A stretch of 50,838 bases of DNA from Cytauxzoon felis (GCA_020283715.1 JAIQCW010000348.1:1-50838), one strand, 5' to 3'. Positions 23,256 through 37,089 are shown, counted from the first letter of the stretch. Numbers and translations: made by a program. The notes: generated from the sequence alone by a model not told the origin.

Positions 23256-25204
23256 TCAACCCCATGTATCAATTATTATCCTCCTCGTCGACAAACTAGA
23301 TTCTATAAAGCGACGCGATGTTGCATCACTAAAACCTGATTCTTTTGATAATATACCCACAAATGCCTCAATCACACTCGCCGGCATTGGGTGCGATTTA
23401 CCAGATATCAACACGATACCCGAAAATAATATCTCATGTACCTATGTGTTTATGTCAAGTAATAAATAGGAATTAAATAATCTCATGTCATCTAATGTAG
23501 TGGAGTTCTCACTCGCCAACATACGATTTTAGAATCCTTGGCAATAGCGTCTTGAACATAGTATTTACCCTGTGAAACTCTAGAGTAGACATAATTGATT
23601 CTACACCAGTACTTTAACAATTCAACATTGGTACAGTATAAATTATCCTGATTAGGTCTTCTAAATCCAAAATATGCCAAGTCTTTAATTAATGGAAGCC
23701 TTTTATAATCATTCCATAAATTGCAAACTATAGAAATAATACTCATGATTAAAATGAAAAACAAACATTTGTGTATTCGTCCCTCTATATAAGGCTTACA
23801 AGCTGCGATTCCAGTTCCTGTGCATATAAATAGAACAGGAAGATTGATGTCTAACAGTATATTAGAGTACGGTGATTTATAAATATAATATTCAATCTCG
23901 TCTCCAACGGATGATTTTGTGAGATATTTACAACATAATCCATCAACATCCCTGTTTGGTGTCTCGTGATGAACATCAACTATGCATAGTTCCATTTCAT
24001 TATTCCTTATATAGTTACATAAGAATTTCTTGAATAGTGAATAATCGATAGATGTATAGATTATATTAAACAACTGGATCGATATATTATTATAACAATG
24101 AGATGAAATGGAATACATTCTCGGATAATATGGTGATGATATATTAATTAATACATCAAGAGGTAATTTAACACTAGGGAAATCAAATAAAACATCATAA
24201 AAACTACGACGTTCCTTCTTACAATATCGATAGTATTCCAAGGAACCTTCTATTGTATCACTAGATAATTCAAGCAATTTGTTTTTATGTAAATCATCAC
24301 TTGTATATAAAGACATGATATACATTTGATATCTGGTACATAAATTTCTTAAACACAAAAACCTTTTGAATATTGTATGAAGTGTGATCGTAGTATTTAA
24401 AGGTATCAAACGTACATTGGATTTAGTATTTGGATTCATATGTATAGTATTAATAGTATTAAAAGTACTTGCATTCCTAGAAATAATAATAGAATGGTTT
24501 GGGTTCAGGTTTAAATTATACAACAATTCATCTACATTATCATCGACCGGAAGTAAACAACATACATCACCCGTATTGTACTGCCCAGTAATCTTAATTA
24601 TATTTACATTTCTAAAGTGATCCTTACTGGTTATAATTTTATTACAAGTAACTTTACCAATATTAAATTGAGGCTTAATGAGTTGTGATACAGGAAGATC
24701 ATTCTCTCGAACGTCTAAAGGCAATTGTGGTAATGAAATTATAATATCAACGTTAAAGAAAGATAACAAATCACTCCTCCAAGGTATCAATTCACCGTCG
24801 TATCCAAGTGGATGTTGGTCATCTCCAAAAGAAACACGAAAAAACTCCTTGAAATAAAATGATTTAAATATATAATGCAATCTTCTCGCAGCATAATTGT
24901 ACAAAGGATATCTACTATCACCAAGTCCAAAAATAGTATAATTAAGGGTATAATCATTTAATTTGGGGTTATAATCCGATAAATCATCAACAAATTGTTG
25001 GAAATTACAAGGAAATTCACCATACGCAGCAGTAGATACAAAGAAAATAGTGTATTTATAATTTGATAATTCTTGAATCTTAACTCTACTAGCAATAATA
25101 ATATTAACATCTATTCCACCTCTGTACAATTGAAAATATGTGTTGTATGCGGCATTTTCAGCTGAACCGGTTTCTGTTCCATAAATTATGCAACAATTAT
25201 CCAT
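23256..25204 (-). CDS. TAH18: NADPH-dependent diflavin oxidoreductase TAH18/NDOR1
   Basis: Two exons: a long one from ATG 25204 to about 23508, a 70-nt intron, and a final exon ending at TGA 23256-23258. The flavodoxin domain has the FMN loop YGTETGSAENAA, then VSTAAYGEFPCNFQQF and FGLGDSRYPLYN. The FAD/NADPH reductase half includes PRMYSISSHCYNN and the nucleotide motif FICTGTGIAACKPYIEGR. The last exon gives LISGKSHPMPASVIEAFV and ends RRIIIDTWG, the expected terminal tryptophan region. The enzyme passes electrons from NADPH to DRE2/CIAPIN1 for cytosolic iron-sulfur cluster assembly. A serine/alanine-rich break and an extra hydrophobic stretch (LFFILIMSIISIVC) lie after the nucleotide motif, and might conceal an extra intron. 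The start is 5 nt after the upstream stop. Confidence 0.88.
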
Positions 25205-25209
25205 TTACA

Positions 25210-25876
25210 CTAACGTAATAGTTCTACGAATTTCTTTGCACATTTAACTTCACAATTTAACTCATCCTTACGAACAACATCACTAAGATGTTTACTCAAG
25301 TTCTTTTTTGCGAAATATTCTATATTTGGTTTCGGTGGCTCTGACATATTCTGATCCAATATGACCCCTACTATATCGGCCAGTGCCTGTTCACCTGAAA
25401 CATTATCTACAGTCAACAAGTCCTTCGATGGAACTACAGGAGTGTTATCTGGTATTAGCGTTGATAGAGAATTATTCGTCAATGTCTTACGTAATGCCTC
25501 TGATGAGCACCTGTCATAACAATCACTATAAGATGCTGAAAATTGAAATGCTTTCCTAGCAGAATTATTCAATCTATATTTTGTATTACCTGAATTATTT
25601 ATATCATGTTTAGATGAATGTAGTGGATCAGATCAGAACAATGTCATAAGACACGACTTATTAGAAGGAAAAATTATTAACAAGAAACATAAACATATTT
25701 TTACATCAGATATATATAATCACTATGGTTTAAATTTTCAACATACCCTGTGTATTCTGCTTCTCTGCTTCGATAATCTTCTCATATTTGGAGAGATCAT
25801 TCAAATCATTTTCATCACTAGGGCCGTTTCTAGAGATATACGGTATCTTACCCTCAAAAAAACTAGTAAAGGACAT
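25210..25876 (-). CDS. hypothetical protein
   Basis: Two exons: ATG 25876 (MSFTSFFEGKIPYISRNG) to about 25746, an intron of about 160 nt (long for this window), then a 120-codon exon ending at TAG 25210-25212. The joined frame reads cleanly (QNTQ then GNTKYRLNNSARKAFQF). The product of about 170 residues is soluble and mildly helical, with an odd cysteine cluster (YSDCYDRC) and a second pair near the C terminus (CEVKC). No domain is recognised. It lies in a minus-strand run between the NELF-B-like gene and TAH18, with 5 nt to the TAH18 start and 68 nt from the preceding stop. Confidence 0.65.
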
Positions 25877-25944
25877 GGATTACTTAATAAACATAAATGA
25901 TAATTGAAATAAATTAAAGTATGTCCATGGGGTTATAGGTGTAA

Positions 25945-28900
25945 TCATTTAATATTACTGTTTACAAGATTGAACATCTTCAGCCATTTTTTGTATTTAT
26001 ATGATGGATTTTCCTTGTTCTCATTGGTGTAGAAGCTATCATGGCAATTTCTATAAGAATGAATAAAGTGAGGGAGCGTAACTAACTTCCACAGACGATT
26101 AATAATAACCTTGGCATCATCCACATTACAATACTGATCAAGTGTAATTACTATTAACTTAAACATACTGTTAAATAGTGAAAGAGAAGAAAAGACAAGA
26201 CCGGATTGAAGGTTGATAGATATTCTATAAATGTCTTCATCTGCTTGTTCTTGACCTATATAGAGATGATTAAGAAAAGAGAATGTATTACCTTTGAAAC
26301 TAGATATTGTATACAAATCCGAATCAACCTCAACCACAAATGGTCAATGGGTATTTTGTAATGTATAGTGTTCCTAAATATTCACATCATCTCACGAACC
26401 TTCAACATACATTGATAATTTGTTTATGCATTGCGATTCAAACGTATTGCTCTTAGTAGACGCCTTGGAAGAAATGTATATATAATGTATAGTAGTCTGT
26501 ATATCAATATCAACTATCAGTTTAACATACCAATTTCATTAGTGTACGTGTAATATTAGACGTTGACGACAGTAGATTCATTGTAATGTTGTCATTAATA
26601 TATGAAATCTTCTTCAAAACAATGTATAATAATGTGAAATTCAACTGTCCAATGGTAGTACTCTTAGCCCTCTTAGTGAATGAGTGGTGTTTTTCAAGAG
26701 TATATAATAGCTGATTTATACAATCAGTAGAGTCATAATCCACATCATTAAATACATCTAATACGTTATTAATAACACCATCCATGTTCTCTGTTACATT
26801 CGCATCATTATTTGACGATATTATATTCGAGAGGAGTCGGAAATTGGCCTTGCAGTCGTTAAAATGTTTAATGCCTAACTTTGGTAAATAGAGTAGCAAC
26901 AAACTATGGAATGTCTTGTCTGGGTCATCTTCAATAATGTTTGATATATCTTCTATAACCATATCATCTAAAATCTGAAATTTATGACTTGTAATGGTCG
27001 TCTTAGATGAGGACAAGAAATTCATGAAGAATGGAGGGAGTGTTAAGTCTAAATTCGATGCTTTGTCAATTGGATATACATATGATAGAAGTTTTCGAAG
27101 AGATATTGGTCTTGTAACATTAGTGTATGGCTTGAGATATGATACATAAATATTTTTGTTGTCTGGAAAGTGATGTTTATCTGTAATTTATCCATACCTC
27201 TATTATGCGACTCTAGATCGATTATAAACATCACTAATCCGATATAACTGGCAGATAGACCTAAAATGTGTGAAGTTAATTATGGAGGACAAACCCAGTG
27301 ATAGTAACGATAACCAATCATCGATGTCACGTTGTATTGATAGGAACACCATATTTGTATCGAATAATGACTGTATTAATTCATTCACCACAGCATTTGA
27401 CAGTATAGGATTGCATAATATAAAAGATACATCAAACAAATCCATATCGTCCTATAGAAGGATGTATGATAATATAAGTACATTATACCAACCTTAACTT
27501 TAATATTTTTGAAATTCTTCGTATCCTTTTTCATTAGTAGTAATTTAATTTCATCATTGGGGAGTTTGTAGTTATTAGTATAAATTAAATTAATTAGGTG
27601 GAGTAAATTGAATTTTGGTTCCAGAAGGAGCATCTCAGTGTTTGATATTCTATACATCTCTTGATATTTCATAGCGATAGAATATCTTAGGGTACTTAAT
27701 AGGAATTCACCTTTACCAGTATATACAAAATCATCATTCAAGTCTACAATAGTGAAGCATTCTAAACCAATGGACTTAATCGTATAATTAAAATATAAAT
27801 CCTCGATTGGTAACTTCTCATTTAACCATTTTCCCCTCATAGATGATAAAGAGATGATGTTAAATGATAATTGTGCGAGTTCATTGACGTTTGAATCAGA
27901 TTTTATATCCAAGACACTCTTTATGAACAATAGTTTCAATAAATGAATCAGGAAATGATAGATTATCCTACTAGACTCCATTTGGAAATCACCAATCAAC
28001 TCAACAATCTGTGATGTCACGACATTATATTCCCTATATAAAAGTAAGATTCATATATAGTTCTACAAACTTTAAGTTATCAATGGAATTGGATGCCATT
28101 TCGATATCCATAATCTGGAATATATAATATATTTATAAATCAATTTACCCCCAATTGCAATAGAAAAAAGGCCCTCGAAATCAATGGTTCAAATGCATAG
28201 TACATCTTGGCGGCCGATGCAGCCCAAATCTTCCTCTTTACATTCAAAGTAGTAATCTACAAATATAAGGAATAAAGATATATTCCATACCCTATAAAAT
28301 TGATGTGCAGATGTTGTATCTTCAAGTAATTTAGTCATAGAAATCTGAGGTATTTCGATCAATACATCAAGTACATCTGATATCAGTGGTTGTATTTGAG
28401 TAACTTGAAACATAGCCATCATCTTTTCAGCCAATGATGCAAGTCTGAAAGGGTAAGGAATGTTAAAATGCAAATCATAAATTTCATACTTCTGTTGCGA
28501 TTTTGACGATCTTTTAATTAGAGTAGATAACTGTTTGCATAAATAGTTCTCAAATAATAGTTTATATGTTACATTACAAGGAACACCTTGTAATTTCAAT
28601 AGCTCAACTATAGCCTTTGCAACCTAAACATGTGTAATTGATAGAATAAATGATATTATACTCACCGGATCAGTAAATCCTTGAGATTGTTGCCATAATC
28701 TACAAGCCATAACGCCAGGATTGGCATTATGCATACCACGGCGTAACTTATAGTTATCTACAGTGGGTTTAATGATGAATAAAGTATATAAATTTACCTT
28801 CAAGCCATTTTATAAGAGTTCTACGACCAGCTGGACCGCAATGTAGTCCTGATGGAACCTTTAAAGACTCGGTAATATTCTTGTCATCATGTGAATGAGA

Positions 28901-29065
28901 TGTATCTGAATCCGTATGATCGGTCTTTTCGCTAGAACCTGCAAAACCTAGGCTCCAACCACTAGGATTATTATAATACATGCGATTCACATGTAATGTA
29001 GGAATTTCAAGTTTAATGAATAATAAATATGGGCGTCCGGGCCAGAGCACGATAACTATATTCAT
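25945..29065 (-). CDS. NELF-B/COBRA1-like protein (negative elongation factor subunit)
   Basis: Long multi-exon gene from ATG 29065 to a TAA at 25945-25947. Exons joined across short introns give blocks in the same order and spacing as NELF-B. The first is QPLISDVLDVLIEIPQIS, then FYRITTLNVKRKIWAASAA (family form EVKRQIW). Next is SFNIISLSSMRGKWL. Then comes DVSFILCNPILSNAVVNELI, matching the family's SMILCDPFAINTL region, and WLSLLSLGLSSI. NELF-B with NELF-A, -C/D and -E holds RNA polymerase II in promoter-proximal pausing. The first ~95 residues and the C-terminal third are divergent, and some splice sites near 26340-26520, 27190 and 28020-28060 are uncertain. Identity is from remembered family pattern, not a search. 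If wrong, it is a conserved alpha-helical protein of unknown function. Confidence 0.6.
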
Positions 29066-29257
29066 TAACTAACAATTATCAAGAGTAATATGATGATTTT
29101 AATGGATTATCAAGTAATTTTTTATTGTGAATTATACGTATCAATTGGATGTTAATGTGTTAAGAGGTTATTACAATCTGAACCTCTCAAGTGATGCATA
29201 CCTCACGGTTTTGTCTATGCAGTTTACAAATGCGATTATACTCTATAGTAATATGGA

Positions 29258-29627
29258 TTAATAATCCAATACAAGGAATGATACCTTCTTGTTGTTAAAA
29301 GCTGAGATCCTCGTCCATTTAACCATTGATTTTATGGGTAGATCTTCTTCTCCATGACATGTATAAACCAAACAGTAACTATGACATTCATTTGGATCCT
29401 CTGTAAAATAATATAGGTGAATTATTGGAGTTTTCAGAATCAGTACCCTCATATACACTAAACGTCGCTCCGTAATGCATACCATCCTTTACTACTAGAC
29501 CCTTACTAATCAAATCGTTATATACTATGAATTCATTTTTACACATCATATTAAATTGATATTTTACATTTTCATGTATCCTTGTTGTGGGAGGAAGGCT
29601 TGTCCACATTACGGGTATGGTATACAT
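29258..29627 (-). CDS. tRNA-splicing endonuclease catalytic-domain protein (SEN2/SEN34 type)
   Basis: Two exons separated by a 46-nt intron at about 29413-29458; stop TAA 29258-29260. The product is essentially one endonuclease domain. FIVYNDLISKGLVVKDG leads to HYGATFSVYEEDPNECHSY, then KWTRISAFNNKKVSFLVLD. The proposed catalytic triad is present: Tyr in SVYE, His eight residues later in ECHSY, and Lys in NNKKVSF. This spacing matches eukaryotic TSEN34/TSEN2. In-frame ATGs at 29627 and 29609 lie inside the last exon of the upstream XRN gene, in another frame; the first ATG after that gene's stop is 29549. With about 80-107 residues it lacks the long N-terminal part of known SEN34/SEN2. Function: cleavage of pre-tRNA introns. 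Confidence 0.7.
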
Positions 29628-32559
29628 GGACAGTACCAACTCTGTTCCTAAAAATAACGATGGATTCCATTATTTCAAGTGAAGATGGTTTATGGAGTTC
29701 ATATAAATACAGAAATAAATATTTAGACATACTTGCTTAGTGTATTATAGTTCAATTCATCATTTACATTCCTGGCTGCCCTTGTCAATTGCTTAGTGTC
29801 TAGAAAGGGTATCTTCACTACATGCTCCCACTCATTTGTCTTGCCATCTTCACAAATTTCAAAATCTTCGGGAAAATATTTTGATAACTGGCCCTTTGTG
29901 GACAAGTCCCTGTATTAGTATTTGGATAAGTTTGTTAAACAATCCCCTTTCATAAATGTGTTCCTAGGAATTATACGAACCTGTACGTAGGTGGGAGTAG
30001 ATGTACACCACCTGGAGGTGTAATGGCGAGTAGATGCTCTAATGGAGTGATAGGTTTCCCCTTGAAAAAAGTGACTGAGGCTGTGGATATATTTGCCAAA
30101 TCTGATACAAGTGGTGCATAGTGATATTTATAACACCTATATGATTATGATATATAAATGAACATAGTAAACATACCAATTCCAACTAGGACATTCCTTG
30201 TGATAATAAGTCAATATCCAAAAGAGGCCCTTAAATAATATAGATATATATAAATAATACCATACCTCTATGTATTTACGGCATATTTTCTGTATAGCCC
30301 TCTTGTCATTATAATCAACACCAAATTTACTACTGTAATAATGCTTTGCATACAACAACGGATCAGCATATTCAACTACATCCTCGTTTATAGATTTTTG
30401 CTTAAAATATTTACACTCGTTCTTACTTATTGCCTATAATATGGAATAATTAATAACAAATATAGAGATTGGTTAAATCCTCTTTATGTAGGCTGTTAAC
30501 GTGATGTCCAATTAAACTCTTCATTACACAAGCCGTGGTGGCTCTTCCACCGAGGTCCAATCCACCTCTCCTTCCACTAGGCGTGGAGCCTCTTATAATT
30601 ACCTATCTCTAAAGAGTAGAGCCACTCCCAGAGATCGTGGCAGTGAGAAGGTAGTGATTATACCTCAAGTGGACTACCCGTAGCTGATCTCAGGGAAGCG
30701 AAGGGACAACTAAATAGAGAAGCTGTCTGTAAGACGACCAAGGTGGAATGGCGAGTGGAAATGGATGGACATCAATTGAAGAATGTATTAAAATTGGATG
30801 CATAGGAATAAAATGATGAAGAACTACGGATTAATACTATACTTGACTCACCTTCATGAGTAACTGTAGTCTTCCCATATGAATTTTATCACAGTGTGTC
30901 AAATAGCCTTTAAATTTGGGCAATAGAAAATAATATGTATTGATTAAATCTGTAAAACTGTTATCGGATAAATCAATCGTTGGCAAATGAGGCAAGAAGT
31001 CATTCCCTAAATAAACGATAGATGAAGGATTTATGAATAAATAGAATTAGTAAACTTACCAGCCATAAATGATAAGAGTATGAAATCATCTGTAAGTCTA
31101 TTCAAACTTCCTTCTTCAAACAAAAAGTTATTAGCCTTTAATTTATATTTTATGGTGACATATTTTAAGCATTTTGTATGCATAGCCTATGTAATTTTTA
31201 TTTAAGCCAAACAACTCAATTATACATGTCTAAGATTGTTGATAGATAAAACTTCAAATTGATCCACTTTAAATGATATGAAATCCAATGTATGGAAATG
31301 TAATAGACCTATATAATAATAATGATATCTACATCAATCTACCTGTATCCTTTGAATAAAATGGGCTTGGTTTAATCTTGGACATTATGTGTGGTGAATA
31401 ATTACGTTCCTCTCTTAAGACATATAAATGTTTAATCTTGGATGCCAAAGACAGCATAATCAAATCCGCATCTAAACCATAAACTAAATGAGAAGATGAT
31501 GCTATCCTCTTGTCATATTTAAGCATCTAGAAAATAGTATTAAATCATTTATACCTATTCAACTTACATCCCTAATGGTCTCATAAATCTTTTGTTCACC
31601 TTCACCGGGTACGTCAGTACCATTATAAACAATAAAACAATCATTCCATGCACCTTTTAATGTCTGTAAGGCTATCCAATTCCTGAGGTATAATAATGTC
31701 AAAATAACTGTAATACCTAATCTCATAGTCGAGCATAGACATAAACTCTGTACCAGGCGATATATAATTTGGATTAAATGAGACATTATCGTATGCATCA
31801 ATAGGTAATTTCTTGACAACATAATCTGATACATTCACATTAACAGACTCCAGTCTCTCCTTCTATATAGAATAATAATAAGGTACTATGGTGTATCAAA
31901 TACCATTTTATCTGTATATTTGACTAGACGGAACCTTCTACTCCTCTGTTGATTAATTTTAGCTGTTGGACATACTCCATCCAACGAAATATACATCATC
32001 TTTTTTGGATTTACAAATTTAAAAATATTCAAAAGAGCAGCTGAAATCCTCCTCATACGTTGCTGAAGGTAGAATTTATACAAATGAAACATGTGTATTA
32101 ACCGTACCTGATCTTCTATAGTAACTATAGGGAATGTATTGCCATGTGTAGCACAATGTATTAAAGCATTCATGTCAATGTAAAAGTAATCAACACCCTC
32201 CGCTATAGAACATAGTAGTGATGAAACTTAGGGCAAACGTACATATATTCGATTTCTCAAGAGGACTACGGATCCCCTTGAAGGTTTCAACCATCCATCC
32301 ATATAACCTAGGAACGCCATTTAGCTGTAAGAATATGTATGGAATGAAAATGAAGAATAAGTACCTCAAAATCACGCTTCCGTTGATATTCCTCAATTTT
32401 TGATTCAGGAATATCCCGTCTTTTACAAAAATGCGATAAAAATCCATTTGCGATAAATCCGGGGCTCCTTAATGTAGTATGAGAACGGCACTTCAATGTA
32501 ATTATCAGAATCAGCGAAAATATACGATAAAAACAATATATAGTGCGATATCTAGCCAT
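29572..32559 (-). CDS. 5'-3' exoribonuclease, XRN family, with hydrophobic N-terminal leader
   Basis: About ten exons from ATG 32559 to TGA 29572-29574. The XRN core starts late: after an intron, LNGVPRLYGWMVETFKGIRS, then YFYIDMNALIHCATHGN, PKKMMYISLDGVCPTAKINQ, QQRSRRFRLV, then TDVPGEGEQKIYETIRD and HLVYGLDADLIMLSLAS. These are the conserved nuclease motifs with their acidic metal ligands. The second conserved region follows (PHLPTIDLSDNSF, KIHMGRLQLLMK, then PPGGVHLLPPTYR). The enzyme degrades 5'-monophosphate RNA. Ahead of the core are about 70 extra residues with a hydrophobic segment (FSLILIITL, residues ~14-22). No in-frame ATG lies close to the canonical start, so the leader belongs to the gene model. 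One intron (about 30435-30851) holds a dispersed repeat. The protein is short for XRN1/XRN2. Confidence 0.85.
30541..30760 (+). repeat. dispersed modular repeat, copy A (in XRN intron)
   Basis: This copy lies in an intron of about 417 nt (30435-30851) of the minus-strand XRN gene and runs antisense to it. It holds the modules in order: a GGTCCAATCCACCTC-type edge, CCTATCTCTAAAGAGTA followed by CCACTCCCAGAGATCGTGG, CCTCAAGTGGACTACCCG, GCTGATCTCAGGGAAGCG, and GCTGTCTGTAAGACGA. Five other copies in the window share these blocks. GC content is clearly higher than flanking sequence. Confidence 0.85.
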
Positions 32560-32940
32560 TTAAAAATGAATTCCATGGCCCATCATAATTATATACACTG
32601 AAATATAAGGACAACATCAAACACCTTCAAGGCTAATAGTTAAGAATATATGATAGACAATGGCTCTTGTATCAAGTTAGCAAATGTATATTAGAGGTGT
32701 ATAGTTAGAGTGAAGAATATGATATAAATACAGGAAGTATTGATATGTTGTTCATTATAGTTGAATGATTGAAGAGGTTATAAGTACACGAATATGGTAC
32801 TCCTAAAGGTAATAAAATAATTTATATTAGAAATGTCGTATTTTGAATTTCAAGAAAAGTGTATTATAAACTAGAGTATCAGACTTAATGTGGTGTGTTC
32901 TATATAATACGTATGGAGTGGATATATTTATAAAATATAC
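32560..32940. other. divergent intergenic region (promoters of XRN-type gene and NUP54)
   Basis: About 380 bp between two genes transcribed away from each other (ATG 32559 minus, ATG 32941 plus), so it should hold both promoters. It is AT-rich and has no ORF of note on either strand. No known element was recognised. Confidence 0.5.
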
Positions 32941-34069
32941 ATGGCAGATTTAATCAAATCTGATGACAAGTCTCTTATAAAGGGTTTGTTTGATTATATT
33001 CTTTGTTTATACACAATTATTTAGGTGATATTACCCTTGAATATATAGCTAATCGGAAGGATGAGACTGTAAGGCTGTTAGAGAAGCGTAGCTTTGATTT
33101 ATTGTGCTTTACATACTCCTATAATCCAGAAAAGGCTAAAGAAATCAATAATACTCTGGAAGATGACTTGGATCTGTTGTTGTTGAACGCCCATAAACAA
33201 TTGGCTTATCATCGGTTGTATGGAGATAATAAATCTAATGTGACTGCGTATTACAATCAACTTAAGCATCTTGAACGAATGACTAAGGAAATTGAAGATT
33301 GTTATGACAGGTTTATGAACGCCAAGAAGCTCAATACGGATCCCAACACGTATGTTGATTATCTCATTATCACAAACTTACAAAACACCTTCATATGTTT
33401 ATTTTAGTACTGCCATTATTCATATTTTTGGTATTGATGATTTAGAGAAACGGGTATGTCATATCAAATATGTTTTACATAATCCCAGGTTAAACAATCG
33501 CTGAACGAATTGGACGTTGTCAAAAAGGCTTATGACAGTCTTCAGGAAAACTGTAGACGTATGCTTGAGAATTCTGAACATTTACGTCGCATGGTGAGTG
33601 ACAGTTTAAATTAACTAGATTTTATCTCTCAGATTCGTAACTTGCGCGATCAGTCTCAGGTTATATTTTACAAACACGTACAAGTTGCAGCTGTCATTGA
33701 TGGTAGGATTTATATACTTTTGGATATCATCATATATTAGAGGTTGCATTGTACAAGGGCGTCTATCTGAAGGACCCGGTTGCAGAGAAGGTTCACAGGG
33801 CATGTCTATCGCAAGTGGCGTCTGAATTCACCGTAGAATCATGGGCGACACGTATAAAGAACTGTAAAGAATCGTTGGAGAATATAAAAAACAGTGCATT
33901 ATCATCGCATAAAAGTACAGATGTTGCGAAGTTTGATTTACCATTGACTAAGGAGAAGCAGAAGGATATCCAAGATAAGATTTACAAGAATACAAACCTT
34001 ATACATCAGATTTCCAGAGCTGTGACTTCACTACAGGAACATCTCAACAAGAATCCTCTAAAGCCATAG
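32941..34069 (+). CDS. NUP54: nucleoporin NUP54-like coiled-coil protein
   Basis: Five or six exons from ATG 32941 (MADLIKSDDKSLIKG) to TAG 34067-34069. The middle contains AIIHIFGIDDLEKRVKQ, which matches the conserved hinge of Nup54 (GFxDLxxR followed by a Gln-rich helix). A heptad-like coiled coil follows (LNELDVVKKAYDSLQENC, NSEHLRRM, IRNLRDQSQVIFYKHVQVAA). A conserved C-terminal segment comes next (DEVALYKGVYLKDPVAEKVH), corresponding to the Nup54 region around SGYAI. Nup54 forms the central-channel heterotrimer with Nup62 and Nup58. No FG repeats are present in this protein; in many protists the FG part is lost or lies in partners. The first introns are 40-50 nt. Confidence 0.65.
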
Positions 34070-34288
34070 CTTCAAACGTCAGCCATCAATAAACACATGA
34101 GTTCCTGGATGATAGATGAGATGCTGAATTTTATGCACAAATTATATAAATTCAAATAATATACCTTATATATCATAAATTAACTAACTGTCTATAGATG
34201 TTCTGTCAATTTATAATACATAAATTATACACTATCTATCCATGGGGAGTCCAGAGGTCATTGTATATTGATGGGATTATAGTATAAA

Positions 34289-36087
<1,799 letters not shown>

Positions 36088-36163
36088 AGAATGAATATAC
36101 TATTGTAAATATTATATAATCTAATTAAAAATATATATTAATGTACTTATACGTGTAAGAATT

Positions 36164-37089
36164 ATGGAAAATTTACAGAAAGATCCTTATGATGAAGCTG
36201 AAATGTATTTCTAGACACTTCTATAATAGTTCTCATGTTTTTTATTATAGAAAAGTAAGAAAGAATATAAGAAGGGCTATTTTATTAAATTCCCAATTAT
36301 TAAATGATTCTGGGTATTTTTCAATGCTTATATCCCACCTCATGTTAATAAACTCTTAGCTCTACTAGTAGTAGAGGTGTATCGGATAGTACAGTTAAAC
36401 GAACTGAGCTTATAACATTATGCAATGGAATTGAGTCTGATCTTTGTGAATTACAGAAGGTAATTAATGCTATTGAGAATAATCCTAAAAAGTACAAAAT
36501 ATCAAAATCTATACTTGATGCTAGACAGACAACTATTAATGAATTCAGGTCTAAAATGAAGGCTATAACACTCAGATATCCTGAGGTTAGTTGAATTTTG
36601 ATATATTTGGACTATATTACTATATCCCTATGACTTTATTGGCATTCATTTTATATTCTCATTCTACAGCACTCTAGTCATTCGTCTACTAGTTATGCGT
36701 CAAATTACGCAATGGTACAGATGCAAAGTCAGCAGGTGAATTGTAGAAGACGTAATTTTCCTCATATTTTAGGATGTATTGAATCAACAGGATGTACATT
36801 TGGATCAGCTGCATGGTTCAGCACAGAATTTACACTCGCAAACTGTGGCCGTAAATGAACAAGTCAGGAATCAAAATAGGTACTTATACAATACGCCTTT
36901 CTCAACATTTTCATACCCAGATTATTAAGAGATATAGAAAGTGATATGGATGAAACACAATTAGAAGTTGGGTCATTACAAAAGAGATTATCGTACTATT
37001 TGGATACAAACAATCCATCACTCATCAAATTGATACTCATACTCACCTCCATCGCGTCTCTACTTATTGTCGTATTAATTGTCTTTTAA
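36164..37089 (+). CDS. Qc-SNARE, syntaxin-6/Tlg1/SYP61 type
   Basis: Several exons from ATG 36164 to TAA 37087-37089. The N terminus MENLQKDPYDEAE continues after an intron as KVRKNIRRAILLNSQLL, the start of the syntaxin-6 N-terminal helical bundle. LITLCNGIESDLCELQKVI and ILDARQTTINEFRSKM follow. The SNARE motif runs through HLDQLHGSAQNLHSQT, AVNEQVRNQNRLL (probable zero-layer Gln) and DIESDMDETQLEVGSLQKRL. A C-terminal membrane anchor ends the protein (LILILTSIASLLIVVLIVF). It would act in fusion at the trans-Golgi network or endosomes. One intron (about 36595-36682) is longer than usual, and a stop in one intron-retained frame confirms splicing. Confidence 0.8.

Noticed and set aside
30481..30800. 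Frame disruption of XRN by the repeat (a broken gene)
   Set aside because: The repeat is between a good donor near 30851 and an acceptor near 30435, and conserved XRN sequence continues on both sides.
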